Shown here: positions 40,588 through 48,290 of the stretch, in pieces
How positions within the stretch are numbered: the first letter of the stretch is position 1
Layout: the number at the start of each line of letters is the position of its first letter
NCBI GenBank assembly: GCA_017517035.1
Contig: JAFXAN010000022.1
Span: forward strand, 1-50,051
DNA length: 50,051 bases
Reading direction: 5' to 3'
Source of the DNA: Clostridia bacterium
GTDB lineage: Bacteria; Bacillota; Clostridia; Oscillospirales; CAG-272
Notes under the pieces: generated by a model
What the model was told of the DNA's origin: nothing
Database searches by the model: none
What the model saw: the letters and a program-made list of their open reading frames with translations, nothing else
Program-made: the position numbers and the translations under genes

Positions 40588-41871
40588 ATGAAAACAAATG
40601 AACTTATAAAGGCAATAAATGAAGGCAAGGCTGACGAGATGCTTCTCGCTCTTTACGGCGAGGAGGACATTGCTGCGCAAAAAATCCGTTATATAAAGGC
40701 GATAGAAAGCTTCGCAGAGCTTTATGGCGCAGAAAGAGAGGTCAGCGCATATTCCGTTGCGGGAAGAACTGAAATTTCGGGCAACCATACCGACCATAAT
40801 TACGGTAAGGTCGTTGCAGGCTCTCTCAATCTTGATATCATTGCTGTAGCTTCTCCGAGAGAGGATTCTGTTATCCGTGTTAAGAGCGAGGGATTTGATG
40901 AAGATGTTGTGGATTTTGAAGTATATAATGCGCCCGACGCATCGAAATATACCTCGTCCGCTTCAATAATTGCGGGAATGTGCGCAGGAATGAAGAAAAA
41001 CGGTCACAGCATCGGAGGCTTTGACGCTTATACCACCTCGAATGTGCTTAAGGGCTCGGGAATTTCCTCTTCTGCTGCTTTTGAGGATATGATCGGAAAT
41101 ATTCTTAATCATCTTTATAATGACGGCAAGGTGGACAATGTTGAGATCGCAATGCTTTCTCAATATGCAGAAAATGTCTTCTTCGGCAAGCCCTGCGGGC
41201 TTATGGATCAGGTAGCCTGCGCTGCGGGCGGAGTTGTGAGCATCGACTTTGCCGATCCTACCGCTCCCGTCATCGAAAAAATTGATTTTGATCTTTCGGG
41301 CGCAGGATATAATCTTTGTATCGTAAACACGGGAGGAAACCATGCAGATCTCGGTGAGGATTATGCTTCAGTTCCTTCCGAGATGAAGTCTGTTGCCGAA
41401 TTTTTCGGTAAAAAGGTGCTCCGTGAAACCGATGAGGAAGAGGTTGTGAAGGCAATCCCCGCCCTTCGTGAAAAGGTCGGTGACAGAGCAATTATGCGTG
41501 CGCTTCATTTCTTCAATGAGAACAGAAGAGTTGATAGGATCAAGGCTGCACTGAAAAAGGGCGATATTGATGAATTCTTTGCGGACATTCTTGAATCGGG
41601 ACGCTCCAGCTTCTGCTATCTTCAGAATGTATTCACCACAAAGAATGTAAGCGAGCAGGGAGTTTCTCTTGCGCTTCTTCTTGCGGATAAATATCTTTCT
41701 GGCAAAAAAGCGGCATTCCGTGTTCATGGCGGCGGCTTTGCGGGAACAATACAGGCTTTTGTTCCGTCAGAGGATGCAGAGGGCTTCAGAGCATATATGG
41801 ACAGTGCTTTGGGTGAAGGCTCTTGCCTCATTCTCCGCATCAGACCTTATGGCGCAGTTAAGGTAATATGA
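40588..41871 (+). CDS. Galactokinase-type GHMP kinase
   Basis: 427 aa from ATG 40588, preceded by GAAAGGA; upstream in-frame codons are noncoding. The galactokinase signature appears as GRTEISGNHTDHNYG (59-73), the GHMP ATP loop as LKGSGISSSAAFE (about 153-165), GLMDQVACAAGG supplies the catalytic Asp, and HGGGFAGTIQ lies near the end. It would phosphorylate galactose, or a related sugar, at C1 with ATP in the cytosol. The signature differs slightly from the classical GRVNLIGEHTDY, so a close GHMP sugar kinase is possible. No galT or galE is adjacent. Galactose could come from galactomannan broken down at the surface. Confidence 0.88.
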   Translation: MKTNELIKAINEGKADEMLLALYGEEDIAAQKIRYIKAIESFAELYGAEREVSAYSVAGRTEISGNHTDHNYGKVVAGSLNLDIIAVASPREDSVIRVKSEGFDEDVVDFEVYNAPDASKYTSSASIIAGMCAGMKKNGHSIGGFDAYTTSNVLKGSGISSSAAFEDMIGNILNHLYNDGKVDNVEIAMLSQYAENVFFGKPCGLMDQVACAAGGVVSIDFADPTAPVIEKIDFDLSGAGYNLCIVNTGGNHADLGEDYASVPSEMKSVAEFFGKKVLRETDEEEVVKAIPALREKVGDRAIMRALHFFNENRRVDRIKAALKKGDIDEFFADILESGRSSFCYLQNVFTTKNVSEQGVSLALLLADKYLSGKKAAFRVHGGGFAGTIQAFVPSEDAEGFRAYMDSALGEGSCLILRIRPYGAVKVI

Positions 41872-42299
41872 AAAAAAGAAAGAATAAAAAAACAGGCACA
41901 GCGCTGACATCCGTCAGCCAAAAGAAAAAGCCGAGCATCGGCATGATATTGCTTTTGGTGCTTAACACCGCCGTGATCTTCGGCTTTTACCGCTATATGC
42001 TGAATTTTCGATATTTTGAAATAGTTCTTATTTCTTATATGGTCATTCTTGCGGTGCTTGTGCTCTCTTATGTGATCTATAATAGGGGATTTTCAAGAAG
42101 CGGTATAACAATTGAAATGCTTCCGGACAGCATGACGCAGGAGGAAAAAACGGCATTTATCGAGGATGCGGAAAAGAGAAAAAAGAAGTCAAAATGGATG
42201 CTCGCATTTATCTTTCCGTTTGTTTTCACCTTTGCCATCGACGCCTTTTCCTGGTTTTTTGAGGACAATATTATTTCTGTAATAAAGGGACTAAAATGA
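41868..42299 (+). CDS. Small membrane protein of unknown function
   Basis: 143 aa. A basic N-terminus (KKRKNKKTG...) is followed by three membrane helices (about 24-44, 50-70, 112-132), with a charged cytosolic loop between the last two (SMTQEEKTAFIEDAEKRKKKSK). It overlaps galactokinase by 4 nt and WalJ by 4 nt, so it is a genuine coupled gene. No family recognised. Confidence 0.75.
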   Translation: MKKRKNKKTGTALTSVSQKKKPSIGMILLLVLNTAVIFGFYRYMLNFRYFEIVLISYMVILAVLVLSYVIYNRGFSRSGITIEMLPDSMTQEEKTAFIEDAEKRKKKSKWMLAFIFPFVFTFAIDAFSWFFEDNIISVIKGLK

Positions 42300-43087
42300 A
42301 TTCTGTATATACATTATATTCAGGCTCAAGCGGAAATTCTGTCTATTTCAATCTTTGCGGACATGAATTTCTCATTGATGCCGGCAAAAGTGCGAGAACG
42401 CTGTGTCATGCGCTTCAGGATATTGGCACAGATATCTCCGCAATTGAAGCGATCTTTATAACTCATGAGCATACCGACCATATCAGTGCTCTTGATGTTT
42501 TGACAAAAAAACACCATATTCCGGTACATGCTTGCGGCAGATCTTGCGTGAAGATAAAAAATATGGGAAATGATGGGCTGAGAGGATGTCTTGTTGAGCA
42601 TCCTCCGCTGTTCAGTATGAGCCTTGGAGATGTTGAGATAACATCCTTTGTAACTCCCCATGACAGCATGGGAAGCGTTGGATACCGAATTGAATATTCC
42701 GAGGAGGCGGATGGGGAAAAGAGAAAGTGCGCCATCGGTCTTGCCACCGATATCGGACATATTACAGACAGCATAAGAGACGGTCTTATGGGCTGCCGTG
42801 ATGTTATTCTCGAATCCAATCATGATTTGGATATGCTGATGTGCGGGTCTTATCCCGAGCATCTCAAAATGAGAATAATGTCAGAGAGGGGACATCTTTC
42901 AAACAGCGACTGTGCTTCTTTTGCGGCAGAGCTTTGCGAAAACGGAACGAAAAATCTGCTTCTTGCTCATCTCAGCGAGGAAAATAACGATCCGTCGCTG
43001 GCTCTTTCCGAGGTACGCTCGTCTGTTGCCGATGATAGCATACATATTGCAATTGCAGACAGAGAAAATCCTGTGAGGCTGATATAA
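42296..43087 (+). CDS. WalJ/YycJ-type MBL-fold hydrolase
   Basis: 263 aa metallo-beta-lactamase fold. H57-x-H59-x-D61-H62 (HEHTDH) forms the metal site; SGSSGNS near residues 9-15, FVTPHDSMGSVGYRI and ESNHD are characteristic of the YycJ branch. In Bacillus this protein belongs to the WalRK locus and is linked to cell-wall and replication coordination, probably as a nuclease. Here it precedes rlmH, an association also seen in Firmicutes near yycJ-htrA-rlmH. Overlaps both neighbours, by 4 nt and 1 nt. Confidence 0.9.
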   Translation: MNSVYTLYSGSSGNSVYFNLCGHEFLIDAGKSARTLCHALQDIGTDISAIEAIFITHEHTDHISALDVLTKKHHIPVHACGRSCVKIKNMGNDGLRGCLVEHPPLFSMSLGDVEITSFVTPHDSMGSVGYRIEYSEEADGEKRKCAIGLATDIGHITDSIRDGLMGCRDVILESNHDLDMLMCGSYPEHLKMRIMSERGHLSNSDCASFAAELCENGTKNLLLAHLSEENNDPSLALSEVRSSVADDSIHIAIADRENPVRLI

Positions 43088-43566
43088 TGATAAATGTTAA
43101 GCTGATAACCGTGGGAAATCTTAAGGAGAGCTACCTTAAGGATGCGGAAGCGGAATATATTAAGCGTCTTGGCGCATTCTGCCGCTTTGAGAGCATTCAG
43201 CTAAAGGAGGTCAAGCTTCCGGATTCTCCCTCGCAGAGTGAGATAGATGCGGCGCTTCTTTCCGAGGGCAAGAGTATAATAGGAGCGATGGGGCAAAGAG
43301 CATATAAGATCGCAATGTGTGTTGAGGGGAAACAGCTTCCCTCCGAGGGACTTGCATCTCTCATCGAGAGCGCAACGGATCGGCATAGCGAGATATGCTT
43401 TGTGATAGGCTCGTCTCACGGACTTCATGAAAGTGTAAAAAAGGCTTGTGATTATCGGCTTTCGGTATCACAGCTCACATTCCCCCATCAGCTTATGAGA
43501 GTTATTCTGCTTGAAGCTATCTACCGTGGCTTCAACATCATAAAGGGGACAAAATACCATAAATAA
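43087..43566 (+). CDS. rlmH: 23S rRNA (pseudouridine1915-N3)-methyltransferase RlmH
   Basis: 159 aa, the standard length. It is a SPOUT methyltransferase with FVIGSSHGLHESV for the trefoil knot, LSVSQLTFPHQLMRVILLEAIYRGF and the C-terminal GTKYHK that closes the active site of the dimer. It methylates pseudouridine 1915 in helix 69 on assembled 70S ribosomes. The start is TAATG, with a 1-nt overlap with the upstream stop. Confidence 0.96.
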   Translation: MINVKLITVGNLKESYLKDAEAEYIKRLGAFCRFESIQLKEVKLPDSPSQSEIDAALLSEGKSIIGAMGQRAYKIAMCVEGKQLPSEGLASLIESATDRHSEICFVIGSSHGLHESVKKACDYRLSVSQLTFPHQLMRVILLEAIYRGFNIIKGTKYHK

Positions 43567-43577
43567 CGGAGGAAATT

Positions 43578-45605
43578 ATGGAAGGGATAATGCGTTTTGT
43601 GAAAAGAGCGGCGTGCGTTGTATTTTTTGCGCTCGTCAGCTTTGCGGTACTCGCTTACGGCATTGGGAAATTTGATTTCATCTTTATAAAACGCGATCTT
43701 CCCATCTCCGGCAAAGGTAATCTTCATATAGAAATGCCGCCTATGACAGAAGATGATAAGGAAATCGAGGAGCAGGTTGGCAATATGGGCATCGGTGAAA
43801 ATATTTCCGGCATCATTTCATCGGGTTCAAATGAAAATAAAGGCGATGAGAGCGCAGAGGACGGCGACGGTGGCGAAAAAAAGCCGGCTTTATCCGATGA
43901 CGGATATTATCCGACTCTGGGGCAGGCAATGTCATCAGGCTATTTCATAAGCACCGACGGATATATTGCCGATAAGGAGCATACTCTTGCCGAAATTCTG
44001 CTTGATGTGGAAATGACAAGGGATCAGGTCAAAGGAAAAAAGCCTGTTCTTGTTGATGCTCCTGTTTCTTATGAGGATGGAGGAGAATATTTTTACGGCA
44101 CGGCATTTTCCGACGAATATTGCTTCTCATTTGAGGTATATATGGGATATATTCTCATGTATGATGAGGCTACTGCAACTATGTTTGACAGGACCGGAAA
44201 ATATATCGTCACCTTTGGCCGTACCGAGATGAGACCTGCATATGCAAGGGATGAGGACGGCAATCCGCTCTTTATCGACTATGAGGGCAGATATTTCATT
44301 GTCGATGAGTATGGCAGACCCCTTTATTCCTCATATGTTGACGAGAGGGACAGCAAGGGACTTTATTATAATTACAGAAAAGACCTTGGTGCGCTCGATT
44401 CTCCGCTCAAGATATTCAGCAGATATGAAGATGTGCGCTTTATCGACGAGATAAATACAAAGGATTATTATATAAGAAGCTCCATTGATCCCGATCTTGC
44501 GGAATATATCTATGCCATCAGACCAAGCTTTGCCGAAACCGTTGCAAGGTCAAATCCCCGATTTGCTCTTGCGCTTCGGGCTTTGAAGGATAGGATCGAG
44601 GAGGAGAAGAGACTTGAAGAAGAGAGGCTGACGGCGCAGCTTACCCTTGAAAGTGATACTTTGCTTTCTCCCGACGCCGAAAGCATAGCGGATACCGAGC
44701 TTTCAACCGAAATATCCACCGAAACAGCTCCTTCAACAGAGACGGAGACCGAGACGGTAACGGAAACGGAAACGGAAACTGAAACTGAAATCGAAACAGA
44801 GCCGGAGACAGAAACAGAAACAGAGACCGAGACTGAAATTGAAACGGAAGCGGAAACCGAAACCGAACTCGAAACGGAAAAGGTCACTTCTTCCGATCCG
44901 AACATATTAATAATTGACAGAACGCTCTCCCTTATGCGCTATGGATTCGGTTATCCTTTAGCGGATCCCGAAGAAATAGAATATAAATATGCAAAGGCAT
45001 ATGGATATAGCGAGGGAAGAGCAGCGGTGGTAGATGATGACGGTATTCTTCGCTTTATTGATCCCATGGGCGAGGTGGTTATTGACGGCGTTGGCACAAA
45101 GATGGTAACTGCCAGCCGGTATATTGTAAGTGAATATGCCGAGCCTCTTTACCGTCATTCGGAAAATTCAAAGGGATATCTCTATTTTGATGAAGGACTT
45201 GTAAGGGTCAGAAAGCTTGAGAGGGACTATACCTTCAGAAATCTGATCTATTCGGATAGCGATGTACTTCTTTATCCCGACGGAAGTGAGTTCCCACTTC
45301 CAAGCGGATTCACTCTTGTTTCATATTCCGAGGGCGTTCTTGTTCTTAAGGGAAATGATGGAAAATACGGCTATTATCATAAGAACGGCTATTGGATCGC
45401 ACAGCCCATATATACCGAGATCAGACCTTTTTCCGAGGGTCTTGGAGTTATCGGATTCCTTGGAGGTAAAAAAGGCGTTATTGATATAAACGGAAATATC
45501 GTGATTCCGTTTGCTTATGAATATATCACAGCTCCATCGGACGGAGTAATGACTCTTTATAGCTATGATAAGGGCTGGAAGATAGTTGTCAAGATGGAAA
45601 AATAA
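43578..45605 (+). CDS. WG-repeat membrane-anchored protein with Glu-Thr tract
   Basis: 675 aa; GGAGG precedes the ATG. An N-terminal signal anchor (10-28) puts the rest outside. A first beta-rich domain (about 120-290; FYGTAFSDEYCFSFEVYMGY..., EYGRPLYSSYVDE) is followed by a charged helix (345-370). A low-complexity linker of alternating Thr and Glu lies at about 378-435. WG repeats follow (about 470-670), e.g. EGRAAVVDDDGILRFIDPMGEVVIDG and GGKKGVIDINGNIVIPFAYEY. WG repeats form beta structures that bind ligands or partners; the role is unknown. It lies 11 nt after rlmH and 10 nt before dus. Confidence 0.82.
   Translation: MEGIMRFVKRAACVVFFALVSFAVLAYGIGKFDFIFIKRDLPISGKGNLHIEMPPMTEDDKEIEEQVGNMGIGENISGIISSGSNENKGDESAEDGDGGEKKPALSDDGYYPTLGQAMSSGYFISTDGYIADKEHTLAEILLDVEMTRDQVKGKKPVLVDAPVSYEDGGEYFYGTAFSDEYCFSFEVYMGYILMYDEATATMFDRTGKYIVTFGRTEMRPAYARDEDGNPLFIDYEGRYFIVDEYGRPLYSSYVDERDSKGLYYNYRKDLGALDSPLKIFSRYEDVRFIDEINTKDYYIRSSIDPDLAEYIYAIRPSFAETVARSNPRFALALRALKDRIEEEKRLEEERLTAQLTLESDTLLSPDAESIADTELSTEISTETAPSTETETETVTETETETETEIETEPETETETETETEIETEAETETELETEKVTSSDPNILIIDRTLSLMRYGFGYPLADPEEIEYKYAKAYGYSEGRAAVVDDDGILRFIDPMGEVVIDGVGTKMVTASRYIVSEYAEPLYRHSENSKGYLYFDEGLVRVRKLERDYTFRNLIYSDSDVLLYPDGSEFPLPSGFTLVSYSEGVLVLKGNDGKYGYYHKNGYWIAQPIYTEIRPFSEGLGVIGFLGGKKGVIDINGNIVIPFAYEYITAPSDGVMTLYSYDKGWKIVVKMEK
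44739..44880 (+). repeat. Hexanucleotide repeat encoding Thr-Glu
   Basis: Roughly 24 in-frame units of the type GA(A/G)AC(N) produce a (Thr-Glu)n linker, with occasional Ile, Pro, Ala, Val or Leu. Synonymous changes are scattered (GAA/GAG and ACA/ACC/ACG/ACT), so it is old or kept by selection on the protein rather than freshly expanded. Confidence 0.85.
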
Positions 45606-45615
45606 GAGGATTTTT

Positions 45616-46662
45616 ATGAAAAAATTAGAGCTTTGCGGTTTTTCACTCGGCTCAGCTTATATTGAGCACGGGCTTGTGCTCGCACCTATGGCGGGAGCTA
45701 CGGATTATGCCTTCAGAGAGGTCTGCCGTGCTCACGGCGCATCTCTTGTGGTCAGCGAAATGGTATCCGCAAAGGCACTTTGCTATGAACAGAGATGCAA
45801 AAAGAAAAATGCAGAGGAGCTTTCAAGAACTGCGCCTCTTGCGGCAGTAAGAAAAGAGGAGCTTCCCATGGCAGTTCAGCTTTTCGGAAGTGATCCTACA
45901 TTTATGGCGGAAGCCGCAGCACTTCTTGAGAGCGGAGAATATTTCGGGTGCAAAAGCACGGCAAAGCCCACTGCCATTGATATAAATATGGGTTGCCCTG
46001 TTCTTAAGGTCGTTTCAAACGGAGAGGGAAGCGCACTTATGAAGGATATTCATCTTGCGGCAAGGATCGTGAGAGCAATCTCGGATAGAGTGAAGCTCCC
46101 GGTGACGGTCAAGATAAGAGCAGGATGGGATAAGAACAGCATAAATGCTCCCGAGCTTGCAAAGGCTCTTGAGGACAGCGGCGCTGCGATGATATGCGTA
46201 CACGGAAGAACGAGAGAGCAGTTTTATGAGCCGGGTGCGGATTTGGGAGTTATAGCCGATGTGAAAAGAGCAGTGAAAATCCCCGTTGTGGGAAATGGGG
46301 ATGTTTGTTCGGCATCGGATGCCCAAAGAATGTACGAAATAACGGGCTGCGACGGAATTGCCATCGGCAGAGGAGCACTTGGAAATCCTTGGATCTTCGA
46401 GGAAATCATCGCTGCCACGGAGGGAAAAGAATATAAAAGACCTCCTATCGGTGAGCGGCTTAAGGTCGCTCTTGCGCAAACCGAGCGTATGTGCACCGAA
46501 AAGGGCGAATATGTTGCGGTGCGTGAAGCGAGAAAGCATGTTTCCTGGTACATAAGCGGAATAAGGGGCGCGGCAGAAGCGAGAAATCGCATAAATTCGG
46601 TTGAGAGTATTGAAGAAATAAGAAAAATTGCAGAAGAGATCTCGGCTTTTTCTGAGGATTGA
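45616..46662 (+). CDS. tRNA-dihydrouridine synthase (Dus family)
   Basis: 348 aa from ATG 45616, preceded by AGAGGA. FMN barrel motifs are LAPMAGATD, DINMGCPV (with the catalytic Cys in the following loop region not certain), VKIRAGWD, VHGRTREQFY, VVGNGDVCSASD and IGRGALGNPWIF. It reduces uridines in the tRNA D-loop with NADPH; DusB-like by motif. It is probably cytosolic and within the galactokinase operon. Confidence 0.94.
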   Translation: MKKLELCGFSLGSAYIEHGLVLAPMAGATDYAFREVCRAHGASLVVSEMVSAKALCYEQRCKKKNAEELSRTAPLAAVRKEELPMAVQLFGSDPTFMAEAAALLESGEYFGCKSTAKPTAIDINMGCPVLKVVSNGEGSALMKDIHLAARIVRAISDRVKLPVTVKIRAGWDKNSINAPELAKALEDSGAAMICVHGRTREQFYEPGADLGVIADVKRAVKIPVVGNGDVCSASDAQRMYEITGCDGIAIGRGALGNPWIFEEIIAATEGKEYKRPPIGERLKVALAQTERMCTEKGEYVAVREARKHVSWYISGIRGAAEARNRINSVESIEEIRKIAEEISAFSED

Positions 46663-46697
46663 TCTTCTCATTTGTTAAAACGAGGAAAGGAGGAGCT

Positions 46698-47330
46698 ATG
46701 GCGAATTTGCTCGGTTTTTCACCGAAAAAAAGCGGTGAAAACAGAGATGAAAAGCTGCTCGAGCTTGTGATGCTTGTTCGAGACGGCGGTGAAAAGCCTT
46801 TCGAGAATATTGTGAGAATATGCGAGAAGGGCGTTTTTGAGCTTGCATATAAGGTGAGCAAAAACAGCGAGGATGCAATGGATATAACCCAGGATACATT
46901 TATCAAGCTGTGGCAGCTCCTTACGGGCGATGCTCCTCTCGGTGAGATAAAATCATGGTATTCATATATACTGCGCATGGCGAGAAACTGCGCACTTGAC
47001 TTTCTCCGTAAGCAGAGTATAAGACGGCATGATGGACTGACGATTCGGGATGATGACGGAGAATATAAAGAAATTGATATTCCGGATGATGATATTTCCT
47101 CCGATCCCGTGCGATACTATGAGCGCGAGGAGAGGATAGCGATGGTGAGAGAGGCGATAAATTCTCTTGAGGACGATTATAGGCAGGTGCTCATTTTGCG
47201 TGAAAGCGAGGGACGCTCATATAAGGAAATAAGCGAAATGATGGGCATAGAAATGGGTACTGTCAAGAGTAAGATCTTCAGAGCAAGAAATCAGATAAAA
47301 GAATATCTGGAAAAGCGGAACATTTTTTAA
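46698..47330 (+). CDS. ECF-type RNA polymerase sigma factor
   Basis: 210 aa from ATG 46698, with AAAGGAGGAGC upstream. Region 2 (about 28-98) has ELAYKVSKNSEDAMDITQDTFIKLWQLL and LRMARNCALDFLRK. Region 4 (about 140-195) has LEDDYRQVLILRESEGRSYKEISEMMG and GTVKSKIFRARNQIKEYL. This is a sigma-70 family ECF factor for stress or envelope genes. The next gene encodes its likely anti-sigma factor, 43 nt away. Its position downstream of wall-associated genes suggests an envelope signal. Confidence 0.93.
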   Translation: MANLLGFSPKKSGENRDEKLLELVMLVRDGGEKPFENIVRICEKGVFELAYKVSKNSEDAMDITQDTFIKLWQLLTGDAPLGEIKSWYSYILRMARNCALDFLRKQSIRRHDGLTIRDDDGEYKEIDIPDDDISSDPVRYYEREERIAMVREAINSLEDDYRQVLILRESEGRSYKEISEMMGIEMGTVKSKIFRARNQIKEYLEKRNIF

Positions 47331-47373
47331 ATGTGTGCGTCTCTAATAATGAAAACATTTGAAAGGGATTTTT

Positions 47374-48120
47374 ATGATAGATAATGAAGCTTTAAGGAGC
47401 GGAGAATGCAATGATATTCTTCCCGAGCTTTCCGCATATATTGACGGTGAGCTTCCGGAGGAGGATGCCCGTCGCATCGAAGCGCACCTTGAAAAATGCG
47501 AAAAATGCAGGGAACTTGCGTCAGAGCTTTTATCCTTGTCGGAGGATATATCAGATGCTTCCGTGCCGTATCCCGCCGATCTTCATTTGCGGATCATGGC
47601 TTCGCTTAATGAAGAAATGGCAAAGAGCAGAAAAAAGAGCAAAATACTTTCCCTCGGAAAATCAATGAAAAAGCACAGCAAATGGATAGGCGCAGGAGTG
47701 GCGGCGGTCATTTGTATTGCGCTTATTGGCTCTCCTGTTTTTAGGGGCGATTTTGCCTTTGGTATGGACGATGCAAAGAACTTGGCAGCGGAGGCTGATG
47801 CTGTCGAACCGCAGAACGGATGCGCAGAGGTCGCTTCCGAGATGACAAAATCAAGTGCCACGGGAAGTTCTTTCTATGCGGCAGATGAAGCTGAGGCAAT
47901 TGAGGTCGAGGCGGAACACCACTCAACTTACAGCTTGGCAGACGGCAATGAAATGCCGCAGATAATCGAAAAAGCTCCCACCGAAAAGAGTGATGCTGAT
48001 GATATGTCGACGGAAGAAGTGGCCGCGGAATCGGAAAAAATTTTTGAATACGATCTTGTTCCCAGCTTCATGCTCCCAAGGGGAGAGCTTGGAACGAAAA
48101 AAACAGAGCTTGATCACTGA
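47374..48120 (+). CDS. Zinc-finger anti-sigma factor
   Basis: 248 aa from ATG 47374 (GAAAGGGA upstream); a TTG 15 nt earlier is less well placed. The zinc anti-sigma domain has H38-x3-C42-x2-C45 in EAHLEKCEKC, with the preceding LSAYIDGELPEEDARR. A single membrane helix (about 104-121) leads to an acidic extracytoplasmic tail of about 125 residues. It should hold the ECF sigma factor at the membrane until an outside signal arrives. The tail has no recognisable sensor domain. The stop codon lies inside the terminator hairpin. Confidence 0.9.
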   Translation: MIDNEALRSGECNDILPELSAYIDGELPEEDARRIEAHLEKCEKCRELASELLSLSEDISDASVPYPADLHLRIMASLNEEMAKSRKKSKILSLGKSMKKHSKWIGAGVAAVICIALIGSPVFRGDFAFGMDDAKNLAAEADAVEPQNGCAEVASEMTKSSATGSSFYAADEAEAIEVEAEHHSTYSLADGNEMPQIIEKAPTEKSDADDMSTEEVAAESEKIFEYDLVPSFMLPRGELGTKKTELDH

Positions 48121-48145
48121 TGCGTGATGAGGCTCTGATTTTTTT
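48104..48145 (+). terminator. Terminator overlapping the anti-sigma stop codon
   Basis: 14-bp stem (48104-48117 with 48124-48137), one mismatch and one G-U pair. The TGA stop is in the 6-nt loop, and TTTTTTT follows. It closes the operon that starts at 40517. Confidence 0.8.
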
Positions 48146-48196
48146 GCACAAAAAACCTGCGGTATTTGTAAAAAACATAAAAATTATTAAAAAACA

Positions 48197-48225
48197 TTGA
48201 CAAATAAACCAAAATGTGGTATCAT
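48197..48225 (+). promoter_or_regulatory. Promoter of the LRR/CBM9-like gene
   Basis: TTGACA (48197-48202), 17-nt spacer, TATCAT (48220-48225). It shares TTGACAAATA and TGGTATCATATTAT with the promoter at 37546-37574. Confidence 0.87.
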
Positions 48226-48234
48226 ATTATAAAA

Positions 48235-48256
48235 TGAACAAGGTGTCTCTTGTTCA
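48235..48256 (+). promoter_or_regulatory. 5'-terminal stem-loop of the LRR/CBM9-like mRNA
   Basis: Perfect 8-bp stem TGAACAAG/CTTGTTCA with a 6-nt loop, beginning within a few nucleotides of the predicted transcription start. No T-run follows. Confidence 0.6.
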
Positions 48257-48290
48257 GTGTTTTATATCATTATGAAAGGACATATACAAG

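Noticed and set aside
44739..44880. CRISPR-like or satellite array
   Set aside because: The repeat is an in-frame hexanucleotide inside a coding region with no spacers.
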